From Ruegeria lacuscaerulensis (GTDB lineage: Bacteria > Pseudomonadota > Alphaproteobacteria > Rhodobacterales > Rhodobacteraceae): DNA of 64,000 bases. The stretch covers positions 434,001 to 498,000 of the forward strand of contig NZ_WQGO01000003.1 in NCBI RefSeq assembly GCF_013034685.1, read 5' to 3'. The position numbers and the translations under genes are program-made. Positions 17,416 to 25,757 of the stretch are shown here, one piece after another (the stretch's first letter is position 1; each line of letters begins with the position of its first letter). Below the pieces are notes generated by a model that saw nothing but the letters and a program-made list of their open reading frames with translations, was not told the origin of the DNA and ran no database searches.

Positions 17416-17465
17416 GCGAGGGGCCAGCCCCTCGCGCTCCCCGGGATATTTTGGGCCAGATGAAG
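17416..17465 (-). repeat. Intergenic hairpin element, copy B
   Basis: The stem is GCGAGGGG (17416-17423) paired with CCCCTCGC (17428-17435), followed by a tail that reads GGGATATTTTGGGCCAGATG on the plus strand. The tail is shared with copy A at 12133-12184 almost base for base, while the stems differ but are both perfect. It lies between the purD stop and the stop of the leftward FG-GAP gene, so it could end transcription in both directions. Confidence 0.7.
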
Positions 17466-17471
17466 GGCGGA

Positions 17472-18253
17472 TCAGCAAATGAGTGCGTTTGTTAGGTCAC
17501 TGCGCTTCTTGAGGGGGCCAAGGTCGCGGGTTTGCCAATCGCCTCGGTAAGAAACGCTGACGATGGTGCTCCAGTCGGCGCTGGCGACGACCATCTCGGG
17601 GCCGGTGCCGCAATCGCGGATGGCGCTCGAAATATAAGCTTCTCCAATTTTGTGGTTTGTCAGACCAGGCAGTACCGCGATTTCGGTCAGTGCGCCATCT
17701 TTGAAGCGCCAGATGCGCAGGGTTTTGGCCAGGTGAGGGCGGTCGATATAGGCGATCTCGACGTAGCCGTCGCCGTCCAGATCGGCCGCGCCGATCGGTG
17801 CGAGCCAGCGGAAACGGGTGCCGATATGCGGGGTGGCGGCGATCTTTTCCCCGTGCGCGTTATAGATGGCGAGTTGAGCGCCTGTATCCTTCTGGGCTTC
17901 GACAACCAGAACTTCGAGCGTGCCGTTTTGATCAACGTCCGACAGCCGAGGCGCTAGATCTTCGAAAACACGGTCTTCGGGCAGGCGGATGGTCAGGGCA
18001 GATCGTTCCTTGGCGCCCGTCGAGCCTTGTGTGGCAGGCGTGTTTTCTATGGTAAGCTCAAGCGCTCCATATTCGATCTGATCCCCCAGGACGCCATGAG
18101 GATATCGGGTCGTGGGTTCGGTATAACGAGCCGCGACAATCGTATCTGCAATGGCAGGGGCTGTTGTGACCAACCACAAGCACATTGCCATAAGCGCGCC
18201 GCGAGACCTGCCTTGCCAGAGGCGAGAGAGTCGGCGCGGCGCTTTGGAGATCA

Positions 18254-18254
<1 letters not shown>
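17472..18254 (-). CDS. Secreted FG-GAP/VCBS repeat protein
   Basis: The 260-residue protein has a long N-terminal segment with a hydrophobic helix and a likely signal cleavage after TAPAIAD. The middle has two calcium-binding-like blade motifs, DVDQNGTLEVLVV and ADLDGDGYVEIAY, as in FG-GAP/VCBS beta-propeller repeats, and the rest looks like partial blades. Its start overlaps the stop of the ferredoxin gene by one base, so translation is coupled. The role is unknown. The start could instead be the Met about 21 residues downstream (MAMCLW). Confidence 0.7.
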
Positions 18255-18643
<389 letters not shown>

Positions 18644-18659
18644 TCATTTGCGACTCGGG

Positions 18660-19094
18660 ATGCCGCGACTGGACATTCCTGTGATATGTTCTATTTTTGT
18701 TCTCATGCTTGTTGCCCCTGTTCGCAGTGCAGTTTCAAACCGAGACTGGCCGCGCCCACCCGCTTGCCTGCCAGCCAATCGGCTGGACGATCCGCCCGAT
18801 CATGCGCGTGTGACCGTGGCCGGGCTGGTGATCTTGCGGCAGAGGCCGGGTACAGCCAAGGGCGTGATCTTTCTGACGCTGGAGGACGAAACCGGCATCG
18901 TGAACGTGGTTGTCTGGCGCGCGATGTATGAACAATTTCGCCGGGCGGTGATCTCGGGCCGGTTGCTGCGGATCACGGGGCGGATGCAGCGGGCGCATTC
19001 CGTAACCCATGTGATCGCGGAAGAGATCGAAGATATCTCGGCCATGTTGGACGTGTTGGTACGGGGGGAGGGGCAATCGCCCCAAAGCAAGTGA
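18660..19094 (+). pseudogene. Orphan C-terminal OB-fold fragment of DnaE2-type polymerase
   Basis: The C-terminal half (about 95 residues) matches the OB-fold end of the error-prone polymerase DnaE2/ImuC: VAGLVILRQRPGTAKGV, FLTLEDETGIVNVVVW, and LLRITGRMQR followed by HVIAEEIEDIS. The polymerase body (PHP, palm, fingers) is not upstream; the ferredoxin gene lies there on the other strand. No imuA or imuB is in the window. The first 45 codons resemble no DnaE2 sequence. It is either a remnant of a lost dnaE2 or a free-standing OB-fold protein; no start codon is well supported. Confidence 0.6.
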
Positions 19095-19132
19095 GAAGAA
19101 AACACCCAGACGTCATGGTTTTGCCAAGGTTG

Positions 19133-19169
19133 AATGTAATTCAGTCACCAGTTTGACGGGTATTACATT
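19133..19169. promoter_or_regulatory. Inverted repeat abutting the start of a membrane protein gene
   Basis: AATGTAAT (19133-19140) and ATTACATT (19162-19169) are perfect 8-base inverted repeats 21 bases apart, and the right arm touches the ATG at 19170. It could be an operator or an mRNA hairpin that covers the start region. No clear ribosome binding site is visible between the arms. Confidence 0.4.
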
Positions 19170-20120
19170 ATGAAAAACAAGTATTTGTACCGCGTATTTC
19201 GACTACGTCGGCTGATATTTCTTAGTTTGATTCTTTTGTTCGTGCCATGGGCTGTGGGGACGCAGGTATTTGGTCATTCCGCACTTTTGGCGGGTCCGAA
19301 AATGCAACTCGTGACGGCCTTGTTTGGTGTATTTGCAATCATGTTACTGGTGCTCATTTATCCGCGGGTCTGGTGGGAGACGGTCACAACGGCCTTAGTG
19401 CTTGGTATGACCCTAATGCTCTTGCCGGTGATTGAGATGCTGCCCGACCTTGCGCCAACGCAAAATCAAGGGAAGGTAACAGCCTGGACGATTATCGGAA
19501 CGGTTCTGGTCTGTTTTTTCTTATGGCTCGGCCTGAACTGGCTGCCCAGCGTTTTTCTGCATGTTCCCCTTGGTTTGCGGGAATGGAAGTCGCGCGCCAG
19601 ATACCTCATCCCTGCACAGCGTGCCTTTGACATTCTGAAGACAGCACCTGACAGCTATAGTAGAAAATACAAAACCGGTCCGGTGGGTGACGATGGGTTA
19701 TTCACGGTCTCGATGAACATGAACACGGTAAATCCCGACACCTGGGACCCGGAGAACATGGAAATGCTCTATAAATGCAAGATCGAGCAAGAGAGCGGTA
19801 CGAGTCAGGTTATTTCGACGTATTATATGGTTGAAGGAGAGGCCAACGTGGATGTCGAACGCTTGACTGTCCGCGGCGAAGGGCAGACCGCGATATGTGA
19901 GACAGTGACAATCAGAAGTCGACGAAACCTGTACGAAGATTTGGGTTTTTGGGTGCAGGATTTCGGAGCGGACCATTTGCATGCTAGATTGGATGCCGCC
20001 GAAGGTCTGTCCTCGATTGCGCTGGTCGACTTGCCGTATGTGTCGCCATTGGTCGGGCTTGCGCGGTTTTTCGAGCAGTTTAATGAAGATCCGCCTGGTA
20101 AAAGCGGCGGATCGATTTAG
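19170..20120 (+). CDS. Unknown membrane protein with four N-terminal helices
   Basis: The 316-residue protein starts with a basic segment and four hydrophobic helices (about residues 13-33, 45-65, 70-91 and 103-128), then a soluble domain of about 190 residues with no recognisable family motif. Base composition is more AT-rich than that of neighbouring genes at the start. The start lies directly next to an inverted repeat. It stands alone, with a 175-base gap before the DUF2189 gene, so it may be a recent arrival or a strain-specific gene; this is inference. Confidence 0.65.
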   Translation: MKNKYLYRVFRLRRLIFLSLILLFVPWAVGTQVFGHSALLAGPKMQLVTALFGVFAIMLLVLIYPRVWWETVTTALVLGMTLMLLPVIEMLPDLAPTQNQGKVTAWTIIGTVLVCFFLWLGLNWLPSVFLHVPLGLREWKSRARYLIPAQRAFDILKTAPDSYSRKYKTGPVGDDGLFTVSMNMNTVNPDTWDPENMEMLYKCKIEQESGTSQVISTYYMVEGEANVDVERLTVRGEGQTAICETVTIRSRRNLYEDLGFWVQDFGADHLHARLDAAEGLSSIALVDLPYVSPLVGLARFFEQFNEDPPGKSGGSI

Positions 20121-20295
20121 CACTCTGCCGACTATCGCTTGTCCCGGTGGTTCTTGGACATGCCGATATACGGTACACGGCCCGCCTGAAACTTACTCCT
20201 GCCTTGCCCAAACGTCAGCGTTGATGCACAGTTTCATCATCGGAACTTTGGCGGCGCCGACAGGCTGCCGTGCCACGCTTTGGGAGGACCGTGAC

Positions 20296-21114
20296 ATGCC
20301 ATCCAAAACCGCAGATTCCACACCGCCAGACGACCTGACGCCCCAGCCACAGGACAGGGCCAACGTCAATACGATCACTGCTGACGATATCACGGCCTCT
20401 TTGAAGGCCGGGTTTTCCGACTTTCTGGCGCGCCCGGTCATGAGCGGCTTTTTTGGTCTGTTCTATGCGGTCTTCGGCATTCTACTGGTTTGGGTCATGG
20501 TCTGGCTGGGCAAGATCTGGATGATCATTCCGGCCATTGTCGGCTTTCCGTTGATTGCACCATTTGCAGCCGCCGGGCTGTATGAAATGTCACGCCGGTT
20601 GCAAAAGGGACAGGCGTTCGGGTGGTCCGACATCCTGACCGTCATGGCCCATCAGCGCAAACGCGAGATGGGCTGGATGGCCTTTGTCACCCTGTTCATT
20701 TTCTGGGTATGGGTTTATCAGGTTCGGCTGTGGCTGGCGATTATCCTGCAAAACGCCTCGTTCTCGGATTTGGACGGGTTTTTGAACATCGTCTTCTTTA
20801 CCCCGCAGGGCTGGACGTTTCTGGCCGTTGGCACGGCCATAGGCGCATTCCTTTCCGCGGTCCTGTTCTCGGTCACTGTCGTCGCCATGCCCATGTTGCT
20901 GGATCGCGAGACCAACTTTGTCTCGGCCATGCTTACATCTATCCGCGTCGTCACCGAAAACCCTGTGGTCATGCTGAGTTGGGCGGCGATTATTTCGGTC
21001 ACGATGCTGTTGTCACTAGTTCCGGCATTTCTGGGCCTGATCTTCACCTTGCCGATTCTGGGGCATACGACATGGCATCTCTACCAGCGGGCGGTGCCAC
21101 CGGTAGAGGGGTGA
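20296..21114 (+). CDS. DUF2189 family membrane protein
   Basis: The 272-residue protein has a soluble N terminus of about 45 residues and then six transmembrane helices. The layout and segments such as SGFFGLFYAVFG, FPLIAPFAAAGLYEMSRRLQ and NPVVMLSWAAII fit DUF2189. The ATG at 20296 follows GGGAGGA; an earlier in-frame ATG at 19981 lies inside the upstream gene and is rejected. Function unknown, sometimes annotated as cytochrome c oxidase subunit I-like but without heme ligands. Confidence 0.8.
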   Translation: MPSKTADSTPPDDLTPQPQDRANVNTITADDITASLKAGFSDFLARPVMSGFFGLFYAVFGILLVWVMVWLGKIWMIIPAIVGFPLIAPFAAAGLYEMSRRLQKGQAFGWSDILTVMAHQRKREMGWMAFVTLFIFWVWVYQVRLWLAIILQNASFSDLDGFLNIVFFTPQGWTFLAVGTAIGAFLSAVLFSVTVVAMPMLLDRETNFVSAMLTSIRVVTENPVVMLSWAAIISVTMLLSLVPAFLGLIFTLPILGHTTWHLYQRAVPPVEG

Positions 21115-21158
21115 TTTGAATGTGAACCCTTCGGAAAAGGGTCAGCCGCCGACCGTGT

Positions 21159-21848
21159 TCATCGCTTGAACAAATTGCTCTGCGATTGCTTGTCCCGGTG
21201 ATCTCCGCGCAACTCGGCGTGCAGCGCGCGACCGGCCTGAACGCCGGGGCGGGCGCTGACGGTTTCCAGCCAGCGGGTGAAATGAGGTTTGTCCTCCAGC
21301 ACCTGTTGCTGACCTTCCCACAGGCTGGCCCAGCCCCAGATCGACATGTCTGCAATCGAGTAGAAATCGCCCGCGACATATTCATTCTCGGCCAGCCGCC
21401 GGTCGAGCACGCCGTAAAGCCGCCCAACTTCGGTGCGATAGCGATCCTTGGCATAGGGCAGGTCTTGTGGCGGATCCAGTTGCGGGGCGTATTTCAAAAA
21501 GTGGTGCGCTTGACCGGCCATGGGTCCGACCCCGCCCATTTGCCACATCAGCCATTCCTCAACGGCGATCCGGTCGCGCTCGGTTTCGCCATAGAACCGC
21601 CCGGTCTTGCGGGCCAGATACATTAGGATAGCACCGCTTTCGAAGACCGAGATCGGTTCTCCATCCGGGCCGTCGGGGTCCACGATGGCAGGCATCCGGT
21701 TGTTGGGCGCGATTTTCAGGAATTCGGGATCGAACTGATCGCCCTTGCCGATATTGATCAGATGGGTGGTGTAGGGCAGCTCCATCTCTTCCAGAGCGAT
21801 AGACGCCTTCCACCCGTTTGGCGTAGGCCAGAAATACAGATCAATCAT
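21159..21848 (-). CDS. Ure2p/YfcG-like glutathione S-transferase
   Basis: The 229-residue protein has the nu-class opening LYFWPTPNGWKASIALEEM, in which Thr/Asn replace the usual Ser/Cys. NNRMPAIVDPDG and ESGAILMYLA form the glutathione site. Members of this group act as disulfide-bond reductases or peroxidases with glutathione. A clear ribosome binding site (AAGGAG) precedes the ATG. The gene diverges from the SAM-II/metZ unit, 270 bases away. Confidence 0.9.
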   Translation of the reverse strand: MIDLYFWPTPNGWKASIALEEMELPYTTHLINIGKGDQFDPEFLKIAPNNRMPAIVDPDGPDGEPISVFESGAILMYLARKTGRFYGETERDRIAVEEWLMWQMGGVGPMAGQAHHFLKYAPQLDPPQDLPYAKDRYRTEVGRLYGVLDRRLAENEYVAGDFYSIADMSIWGWASLWEGQQQVLEDKPHFTRWLETVSARPGVQAGRALHAELRGDHRDKQSQSNLFKR

Positions 21849-21948
21849 GGTCTCTCCTTCGGTTGACGGCGATCATGAAGGTTTCGGGCCATTGGGCAAG
21901 GGGGCAGGGGCAAACTGTTACGAAACCGTGACTGATTGCGCCTAAGGC

Positions 21949-21977
21949 TTGACGCCTTTGCATGCGCGGCGTAAGGG
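21949..21977 (+). promoter_or_regulatory. Predicted promoter of the SAM-II/metZ unit
   Basis: TTGACG (21949-21954) and TAAGGG (21972-21977) are 17 bases apart. Transcription would start near 21984, right at the 5' edge of the riboswitch. The -10 is weak, so this is a prediction. Confidence 0.4.
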
Positions 21978-21983
21978 CAAGGC

Positions 21984-22045
21984 ACCACGTGGCGATTTGT
22001 TACCGGATTGCGGGCCACGCTAAACAACACCGCTAAAAGGTCAGG
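21984..22045 (+). ncRNA. SAM-II riboswitch aptamer
   Basis: The core reads CGTGGCGATTTG, then CCGGATTGCGGGCCACGCT, then AAACAACACCGCTAAAAGG. CGTGGC (21988-21993) pairs with GCCACG (22014-22019) as the main stem, and the A-rich tail with CGCTAAAAGG forms the pseudoknot side, as in SAM-II aptamers of alphaproteobacteria. The aptamer sits 74 bases upstream of metZ, a methionine-synthesis gene, as expected. High SAM should favour the downstream terminator. Confidence 0.88.
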
Positions 22046-22048
22046 ATG

Positions 22049-22085
22049 AAAGACCCCTTTCGCTTGGCCGCGTCTGGGGTTTTTT
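22049..22085 (+). terminator. Riboswitch-controlled terminator before metZ
   Basis: AAAGACCCC (22049-22057) pairs with GGGG plus the first T's of a TTTTTT run (22076-22085). CGC and GCG in the loop may extend the stem. It is directly downstream of the SAM-II aptamer and upstream of metZ, so it is the likely expression platform. A competing fold is not resolved from sequence alone. Confidence 0.7.
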
Positions 22086-22118
22086 GTTTGCCTCCACAGA
22101 GGGGCCGAAAGGAATGAC

Positions 22119-23309
22119 ATGAGCGAGAACTGGAACAAACGCACACAGGCCGTCCATGGCGGCATCCGTCGCAGCCAATATAACGAAGTGTCCGAGGCGA
22201 TCTTTCTGACGCAGGGCTTCGTTTACGAAAACGCCGAACAGGCCGAGGCGCGGTTTATCGAGACCGGCCCGGATGAGTTTATCTATGCCCGTTATGGCAA
22301 CCCGACCGTGTCCATGTTCGAACAGCGCATCGCAGCGCTGGAAGGGGGCGAGGACGCCTTTGCCACCGCATCCGGCATGGCGGCGGTGAACGCGGCGCTG
22401 GTATCGATGCTGAAGGCGGGCGACCATGTGGTTTCGGCCAAGGCTTTGTTCGGCTCTTGCCTCTATATCCTTGAAAACATTCTGACCCGTTACGGCGTTG
22501 AAGTGACCTTTGTCGACGGCACCGATCTGGACGCGTGGAAAGCGGCGATCCGCCCCGACACCAAAGCGGTTTTCTTCGAATCCATGTCGAACCCCACCCT
22601 TGAGGTGATCGACATCGAAGCGGTGGCCACGCTGGCCCATGCCGTCGGTGCAACCGTGATCGTGGACAATGTGTTCTCGACCCCGGTCTTTTCGCGCGCG
22701 ATCCAGCAGGGCGCGGACGTGGTGGTCTATTCCGCAACCAAGCATATTGACGGGCAGGGCCGGGCTCTGGGTGGTGTGATCATCAGTACCAAAGAGTTCA
22801 TCCGTGGCACCGTTGAACCCTATCTGAAACATACCGGCGGCGCGCTTAGCCCGTTCAACGCGTGGGTCATGCTCAAAGGGCTTGAGACGATGGCTCTGCG
22901 GGTGAATGCTCAGGCCGAGACGGCGCAGATCATTGCCGAGGCGTTGGAGGGCCATCCCGCGCTGGAACGCACGCTGTATCCGGGGCTGAAAACCCATGCC
23001 CAAAATGCGTTGGTGCAATCGCAGCTGGGCGGCAAGGGCGGTACGGTTCTGTCCCTGGACATCAAGGGCGGGAAAGCAGCGGCTTTTGCTTTCCTCAACG
23101 CGATGACGATCCCGGTGATCTCGAACAATCTGGGCGACGCCAAGTCGATCGCGACGCATCCGGCAACAACGACCCATCAACGCCTGAGCGATGCGCAGAA
23201 AGACGAGTTGGGCATTACACCCGGCTTGATCCGGTTCTCGGTCGGGTTGGAAGATGCTAGCGACCTGCTTGCCGATATTAAGCGCGCATTGGACGTTTCT
23301 CAGCAGTAA
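22119..23309 (+). CDS. metZ: O-succinylhomoserine sulfhydrylase
   Basis: The 396-residue PLP enzyme of the Cys/Met metabolism family makes homocysteine from O-succinylhomoserine and sulfide. Lys208 in SATKHIDGQGR is the Schiff-base lysine; YARYGNPTV and ATASGMAAVNAAL form the cofactor site. A purine-rich site (GAAAGGAA) precedes the ATG. The SAM-II riboswitch with its terminator indicates methionine control. A small hairpin (23351-23380) follows the stop. Confidence 0.93.
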   Translation: MSENWNKRTQAVHGGIRRSQYNEVSEAIFLTQGFVYENAEQAEARFIETGPDEFIYARYGNPTVSMFEQRIAALEGGEDAFATASGMAAVNAALVSMLKAGDHVVSAKALFGSCLYILENILTRYGVEVTFVDGTDLDAWKAAIRPDTKAVFFESMSNPTLEVIDIEAVATLAHAVGATVIVDNVFSTPVFSRAIQQGADVVVYSATKHIDGQGRALGGVIISTKEFIRGTVEPYLKHTGGALSPFNAWVMLKGLETMALRVNAQAETAQIIAEALEGHPALERTLYPGLKTHAQNALVQSQLGGKGGTVLSLDIKGGKAAAFAFLNAMTIPVISNNLGDAKSIATHPATTTHQRLSDAQKDELGITPGLIRFSVGLEDASDLLADIKRALDVSQQ

Positions 23310-23350
23310 ACGTCGCGTCAACGGTGCTACAAACAGGCTCAAAGAGATGT

Positions 23351-23380
23351 GTGCGGGGTGGTAAATCGCTCATCCCGCAC
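23351..23380. terminator. Possible hairpin terminator after metZ
   Basis: GTGCGGG and CCCGCAC form a 7-bp stem around a 16-base loop. A run of A's rather than T's follows on the plus strand, so any terminator role is weak. Confidence 0.25.
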
Positions 23381-23398
23381 CAAAAATCGATCCGGACT

Positions 23399-23434
23399 GT
23401 GTTTTCCGGCGTATACGGTTAAACTGGAAAACAC
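23399..23434. promoter_or_regulatory. Inverted repeat upstream of folE2
   Basis: GTGTTTTCC (23399-23407) and GGAAAACAC (23426-23434) are perfect 9-base arms about 50 bases upstream of the folE2 start. It could be an operator, possibly for a metal-responsive regulator since FolE2 is often zinc-controlled in bacteria, but no known consensus is met. Confidence 0.35.
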
Positions 23435-23482
23435 GCCCAAGCTGTATATAGTCCGGCGGCGAACCCCGAGGAACCCCAAGCG

Positions 23483-24586
23483 ATGAACGTGCATCCCCGT
23501 GACATTGACGACGCCCCCGACCATGACGAGGCCGCTGCGGCGCTGAAAGTTCTGCGCAAATGGGCGGTATCCGCGACCGACGCCGAGATCAGTCAGCTTG
23601 ATCCGGCAATCGCGCGTCTTGTGCCGGGGCAGGAGACGTCCAACTATCCGTCTTTGTCGCGCGACTACCCCGAGGACTTCAAGGCCGATGAGGCCTATCG
23701 CGCCACGCTGCCCGATCTGCAAAACGGTCCGTCCAGCTTGATCCGGGGAGCGAAGCAGCAAATTCAGCATGTGGGTATCTCGAATTTCCGCCTGCCGATC
23801 CGGTTTCACCGCAAGGATGGCGAAGACCTGACGCTTGAGACCTCGGTCACGGGCTCGGTCAGCCTTGAGGCCGAGAAGAAGGGCATCAACATGTCCCGTA
23901 TCATGCGGTCCTTTTACAAACACGCCGAGCGCACGTTCAGCTTCGAAGTCATGGAAGCCGCGCTGGATGATTATATGACCGATCTGGACAGCTTTGACGC
24001 GCGTATACAGATGCGGTTTTCCTATCCCGACAAGGTGAAAAGCCTGCGCTCGGGGCTGGAAGGCTATCAGTATTACGACATCGCGCTGGAGCTGGTGGAA
24101 CAGAACGGCGTGCGCCAGAAGATCATGCATCTGGACTATGTCTACTCTTCGACTTGTCCCTGTTCGCTTGAGCTGAGCGAACATGCTCGTTCAACACGTG
24201 GCCAGTTGGCGACGCCGCATTCACAGCGGTCGGTGGCGCGGATTTCGGTAGTGGTAGATTGCGACGCCGATTGCCTTTGGTTCGAGGACCTGATCGCGTT
24301 GTGCCGTCGTGCCGTGCCCACGGAAACACAAGTGATGGTTAAACGCGAGGACGAGCAAGCCTTTGCCGAGCTGAACGCCGCAAACCCGATCTTTGTCGAA
24401 GATGCTGCGCGCCTATTCTGCGCCGAACTTCTGGCCGACCACCACGTGGGTGATTTTCGCATAGTCGCCAGTCATCAGGAAAGCCTGCACAGCCACGACG
24501 CTGTATCGGTTCTGACCGAAGGGCCGACCTTTGTATCATCCAGCCTTGACCCAAGGCTGTTCTCGACTCTGTTCCATGTCGGCTGA
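23483..24586 (+). CDS. folE2: GTP cyclohydrolase FolE2 (type IB)
   Basis: The 367-residue enzyme converts GTP to dihydroneopterin triphosphate, the first step of folate synthesis, and can use metals other than zinc. The tunnel-fold signature includes QHVGISNFRLPI, TSVTGSVSLEAEKKGINMSR, and the metal-binding cysteine in SSTCPCS (Cys225). A C-terminal block with SHQESLHSHDAV is typical. It is the only GTP cyclohydrolase in the window. An upstream inverted repeat lies in its promoter region. Confidence 0.92.
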   Translation: MNVHPRDIDDAPDHDEAAAALKVLRKWAVSATDAEISQLDPAIARLVPGQETSNYPSLSRDYPEDFKADEAYRATLPDLQNGPSSLIRGAKQQIQHVGISNFRLPIRFHRKDGEDLTLETSVTGSVSLEAEKKGINMSRIMRSFYKHAERTFSFEVMEAALDDYMTDLDSFDARIQMRFSYPDKVKSLRSGLEGYQYYDIALELVEQNGVRQKIMHLDYVYSSTCPCSLELSEHARSTRGQLATPHSQRSVARISVVVDCDADCLWFEDLIALCRRAVPTETQVMVKREDEQAFAELNAANPIFVEDAARLFCAELLADHHVGDFRIVASHQESLHSHDAVSVLTEGPTFVSSSLDPRLFSTLFHVG

Positions 24587-24632
24587 ACGCGCAAAGTCTC
24601 AGGATTAACCTTACGGCACGTTTTTGCCGCAT

Positions 24633-24651
24633 CGCAGCAAAAAATGCTGCG
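24633..24651. promoter_or_regulatory. Palindrome upstream of the Ala/Lys/Pro-rich gene
   Basis: CGCAGCA (24633-24639) and TGCTGCG (24645-24651) are perfect arms around AAAAA. GCAGC/GCTGC half sites recall binding sites described for the phasin regulator PhaR in Rhodobacter and Paracoccus, but the match is only partial. Confidence 0.3.
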
Positions 24652-24772
24652 CTCGCACGGTCTTTGAAGTAGACTGATGTGGAATGCAGCCGTGGTTAGA
24701 CCGTTGGTCAATGGGAAAGCCACTCTGAAGGAAGCTGAAACGTGCAACGCTTGATCCTGCGTGACATCGTTT

Positions 24773-24809
24773 CCCGCCCGTTATCCCAGGGCGGGCAGGG
24801 CCTCTTTTT
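24773..24809 (+). terminator. Possible terminator between folE2 and the next gene
   Basis: CCCGCCC (24773-24779) and GGGCGGG (24789-24795) form a 7-bp stem, followed at some distance by CTCTTTTT. The T run is offset by about 10 bases, so this could be a terminator for folE2 or a leader hairpin for the next gene. Confidence 0.4.
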
Positions 24810-24848
24810 CTCAAGCGTGCTGCGTTACTTTCAGAGGAGAGACTACGT

Positions 24849-25706
24849 ATGAATCCGATTACCCAGCCCTTGGAATTTCAGGCTGCCGCAATCCGCATGG
24901 CAGGCTACGCGGTGAGCAACCAGATGAAAATCATGCAAATTCTGGCTTGCTCGGCGATGGAGCTGCCATTTTTTCAAGTGCAGGCACTGCACGCCTCATC
25001 CGCTGCGCCCGCGCCTGTTGCACCGAAACCTCCAGCGCCGGCCAAGCCGAAACCGGTAGCCCGTGCTGCCAAGGTGAAAACGCCGCCGGCGGCTAAAGCC
25101 AAGCCTGCGGTCAAAGCGAAACCGGCAGCGAAGCCAGCCGCCGAATCACCTAAACCGGCAGCCGTGAAATCCACACCGGCCAAAGCAGTGGCTGCCAAAC
25201 CGGCCAACAAACCGCACATAGCCAAACCAGTGGCGAAAAAACCAGCTGCGGCCAAGCCAGCGGCAGTTAAATCGCCCATCGTAGCCAAGCCTGCGGCTGC
25301 AAAACCGGTAGCTGCCGCCGTTGCGGCGAAGCCTGCGGTTAAGGCTGCGCCGAAACCGGCAGCGGTCCCTGCTGCATCCAAGCCAGTGACCGCAAAAGCT
25401 GCGCCGAAACCGGCCGCTCCTAAGCCTTCGGCGGTAAAACCCGCAGTTGCAAAAACGGCAAAGGTCAAGGCAGAGGCACCCAAACCAGCCGCACCCAAGG
25501 CGCAACCTGCCAAACCCGCAGCACCCAAGGCCGAAGCCGCGAAACCTGCTGCACCCAAGGCCGAAGCCGCGAAACCTGCTGCACCCAAGGCCGAATCCGT
25601 CAAACCTGCAGCCCTCAAGGCAGAGGTCGTGGCACCAACCCGCCGGACCCGTGCGCCATCGAAGCCGCCCGCAATGCCCAGCGCGACCAACAAAACGCAA
25701 AAGTAA
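24849..25706 (+). CDS. Ala/Lys/Pro-rich protein, possibly histone-like or phasin-like
   Basis: The 285-residue protein has an N-terminal amphipathic helix (residues 1-50) that reads like a phasin-type segment with Met and hydrophobic residues, then a tail of about 230 residues made of Ala, Lys and Pro in repeats of the type KPAAPKAEAA. The tail contains tandem 30-base units at 25521-25610. Such tails occur in histone H1-like and PhaF-type phasin proteins that bind DNA or granules. The tail is strongly basic. A binding function is inferred from composition only. Confidence 0.75.
   Translation: MNPITQPLEFQAAAIRMAGYAVSNQMKIMQILACSAMELPFFQVQALHASSAAPAPVAPKPPAPAKPKPVARAAKVKTPPAAKAKPAVKAKPAAKPAAESPKPAAVKSTPAKAVAAKPANKPHIAKPVAKKPAAAKPAAVKSPIVAKPAAAKPVAAAVAAKPAVKAAPKPAAVPAASKPVTAKAAPKPAAPKPSAVKPAVAKTAKVKAEAPKPAAPKAQPAKPAAPKAEAAKPAAPKAEAAKPAAPKAESVKPAALKAEVVAPTRRTRAPSKPPAMPSATNKTQK
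25491..25610 (+). repeat. 30-base tandem repeats in the Ala/Lys/Pro-rich gene
   Basis: Units at 25521-25550 and 25551-25580 are identical, the unit at 25581-25610 differs at a few positions, and 25491-25520 is a more diverged copy. Each encodes ten residues (APKAEAAKPA type). Repeat slippage would change tail length in frame. Confidence 0.9.
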
Positions 25707-25757
25707 ATCGGGGCATCCGCTTGACACAGTCGTGCAGGCGCGCCAACGCTGCGCCTC

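Noticed and set aside
25491..25610. CRISPR-like array of 30-base units
   Set aside because: The units are directly adjacent with no spacers and code in frame inside a protein, so this is a coding tandem repeat.
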